A stretch of DNA of 64,000 bases from Streptomyces uncialis (GTDB lineage: Bacteria > Actinomycetota > Actinomycetes > Streptomycetales > Streptomycetaceae): positions 1,116,001 through 1,180,000 of the forward strand of contig NZ_CP109583.1 of NCBI RefSeq assembly GCF_036250755.1, written 5' to 3'. The notes beneath the pieces are model-generated. The model made no database searches. It saw nothing but the letters and a program-made list of their open reading frames with translations, and was not told the origin of the DNA. Shown one piece after another: positions 62,667 through 64,000 of this stretch. Position 1 is the first letter of the stretch. Every line of letters begins with the position of its first letter. The translations under genes and the position numbers were made by a program.

Positions 62667-63989
62667 ATGTTCAGACGCATCTCCGCGTTCCTGGCGACGG
62701 CTCTGCTCGCCTCGCTCGTCGCGGTCCCCTCGACCGCTCACGCCGATGACGACGACAGCCGCCGGCTGCCCGGCCACCGCGTGGCCTACTTCACCGGGTG
62801 GAGCGTCTACAGCGGCTTCTCCGCCAAGAAGGTCCAGGACTCGGGCCAGGCGGCGAAGCTGACCGTGATCAACTACGCCTTCGGCAACATCTCCCCCGAG
62901 GGCACCTGCTTCGCGGACAACCTGGCCGACCAGGCCGACGCCTGGGCCGACTACCAGCGCCCGATCGGCGCGGCCGACTCGGTGGACGGCGTCGCCGACA
63001 CCTGGGACCAGCCGCTGAAAGGCAGCTTCAACCAGCTGCGGAAGCTGAAGGCGAAGAATCCCCACCTGAAGGCCGTCATCTCGATCGGCGGCTGGGGCTG
63101 GTCCAAGTACTTCTCGGACGTGGCCGCAACCGACGCCGCGCGCAAGAAGTTCGTGGCCTCCTGCGTCGACCTCTACATCAAGGGCAACCTGCCGCAGCTG
63201 GGCTCGCTGGAGGGCGGCCCGGGCAGCGGCGCGGGCGTCTTCGACGGCATCGACCTCGACTGGGAGCACCCGGGCGGCGACGGTCTGCCGGACAACTCGG
63301 TGCGTCCCGAGGACGGCCGCAACTTCACTCTGCTGCTGGCCGAGTTCCGGCGGCAGCTGGACGCGCTGGGCGGCGGCGGGCGGGGGCGCCACCTGCTGAC
63401 GGCGGCCGTCGCCGCCAACACCGACGTGGCGGACCGGCTGGAGCTGCGGAAGGTCGCCCGCCAGGTGGACTACCTGAACCTGATGACCTACACGATGCAC
63501 GGCTCCTGGGAGCCGCAGGGCCCGACCAACCACCAGGCGAACCTCTACACCGACCCGGCCGACCCCTCCGGCGTCGACCACAGCTACAGCGCGGACCGGG
63601 TGGTGCGGCACTACCTGGCCGGCGGCCTGCCGGCCCGCAAGGCGGTGCTCGGGGTGCCGTCCTGGGGCTACGGCTGGACGGGAGTACCCGCCGGGGCGAA
63701 GAACGGCCTCTACCAGCCCGCCACCGGCATGTCCCCGCGCGGCGGCGGCCAGCTGCCCTACAAAGCCGTCAAGGACCTGCCGGGCACCGTGCACACCGAC
63801 CGCGAGCACGGCGCGGCCTGGAAGTACGACGGCACCGAGTTCTGGACGTACGACACCCCGGCCACCGCCGCCCAGAAGGCCCGCTACACCCAGCGGAACG
63901 GTCTCGGCGGCGTGATGGTCTGGTCCCTGGACGGGGATGACGCCCAGGGTTCGCTGATCACCGCGCTGGACCGCGGTCTGCGGCACTGA
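62667..63989 (+). CDS. Secreted GH18 chitinase
   Basis: The 440-residue enzyme has a signal peptide (cleavage after STAHA, about residue 26) and a complete GH18 catalytic domain with no separate chitin-binding module. The catalytic motif is DGIDLDWE (D193, D196, D198, E200), where E200 is the acid and the substrate N-acetyl group assists. Further family features are VISIGGWGWSKYFS, LNLMTYTMHGSWE and GVMVWSLDGDD. The DTWDQPLKGSFNQLRKLK and NHQANLY segments match Streptomyces ChiC/ChiD-type enzymes. It hydrolyses chitin outside the cell. The dre-like box upstream indicates DasR control. It ends 11 bases before the window edge and appears complete. Confidence 0.95.
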   Translation: MFRRISAFLATALLASLVAVPSTAHADDDDSRRLPGHRVAYFTGWSVYSGFSAKKVQDSGQAAKLTVINYAFGNISPEGTCFADNLADQADAWADYQRPIGAADSVDGVADTWDQPLKGSFNQLRKLKAKNPHLKAVISIGGWGWSKYFSDVAATDAARKKFVASCVDLYIKGNLPQLGSLEGGPGSGAGVFDGIDLDWEHPGGDGLPDNSVRPEDGRNFTLLLAEFRRQLDALGGGGRGRHLLTAAVAANTDVADRLELRKVARQVDYLNLMTYTMHGSWEPQGPTNHQANLYTDPADPSGVDHSYSADRVVRHYLAGGLPARKAVLGVPSWGYGWTGVPAGAKNGLYQPATGMSPRGGGQLPYKAVKDLPGTVHTDREHGAAWKYDGTEFWTYDTPATAAQKARYTQRNGLGGVMVWSLDGDDAQGSLITALDRGLRH

Positions 63990-64000
63990 CCCGCGGTCGC

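Noticed and set aside
1..64000. tRNA, rRNA or riboswitch genes
   Set aside because: I looked for cloverleaf-like and conserved rRNA sequence by eye and found none that I could support. A covariance-model scan would be needed to exclude small RNAs.

Overview
The window looks like chromosomal DNA from a Streptomyces species or a close actinobacterial relative. GC content is very high, GTG and TTG starts are frequent, ribosome binding sites are of the GGAGG type, and the gene families are typical of the genus (Rv2466c-like DsbA protein, mycobacterial-style Ser/Thr kinase, secreted Rhs protein, GH18 chitinase with a DasR-like box). I saw no rRNA, tRNA, CRISPR array or intact insertion sequence. 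Left part (1-24752): a Ser/Thr protein kinase cut by the left edge that carries a lipoyl-like domain behind the kinase; a 63-residue conserved protein; a 7-bp tandem repeat in front of a pirin gene; an ECF sigma factor; an 8.7-kb secreted Rhs/YD-repeat polymorphic toxin with a C-terminal nuclease and an overlapping SUKH immunity gene; then mixed housekeeping and regulatory genes (FAD oxidoreductase, DsbA-like protein, Xaa-Pro aminopeptidase, a TrmB/LuxR-type regulator, and a TetR regulator divergent from an exported agmatine-deiminase-like lipoprotein with a perfect palindromic operator between them). Centre (24883-55899): what looks like a biosynthetic gene cluster. It has a single-chain PKS (acyl-AMP ligase, ACP, KS, malonyl-type AT, DH, B-type KR, ACP, TE), a MarR regulator, flavin-dependent monooxygenases with an FMN reductase, a YceI protein, a hemerythrin-like protein, a RutA-like pyrimidine monooxygenase, and three NRPS proteins. 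In transcription order the NRPSs are A(acyl)-PCP-C, C-A(Gly-like code)-PCP and C-A(Asp/Asn-like code)-PCP-TE-MFS. The last protein joins an assembly-line terminus with a cysteine-nucleophile TE to an exporter in one chain. A NodB deacetylase with a degenerate IS110-transposase-like N-terminus is divergent from the NRPS operon. My working model, which is inference, is that the PKS releases an alpha,beta-unsaturated acid, the amino-acid-independent A domain of the first NRPS reactivates it, the acid is joined to glycine and an Asp/Asn-type residue, and the product is released by the Cys-TE and exported by the fused MFS. Flavin enzymes would do the tailoring or precursor supply. I do not recognise this combination as a characterised cluster. 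Right part (55963-64000): a second SUKH-like protein, a hypothetical protein, a stand-alone TOPRIM protein followed by 24-bp tandem repeats, a secreted seven-bladed YVTN propeller, a TetR/PPOX/SDR regulatory group, and a secreted GH18 chitinase. Most gene-to-gene boundaries carry clear hairpin terminators, which helped define transcription units.
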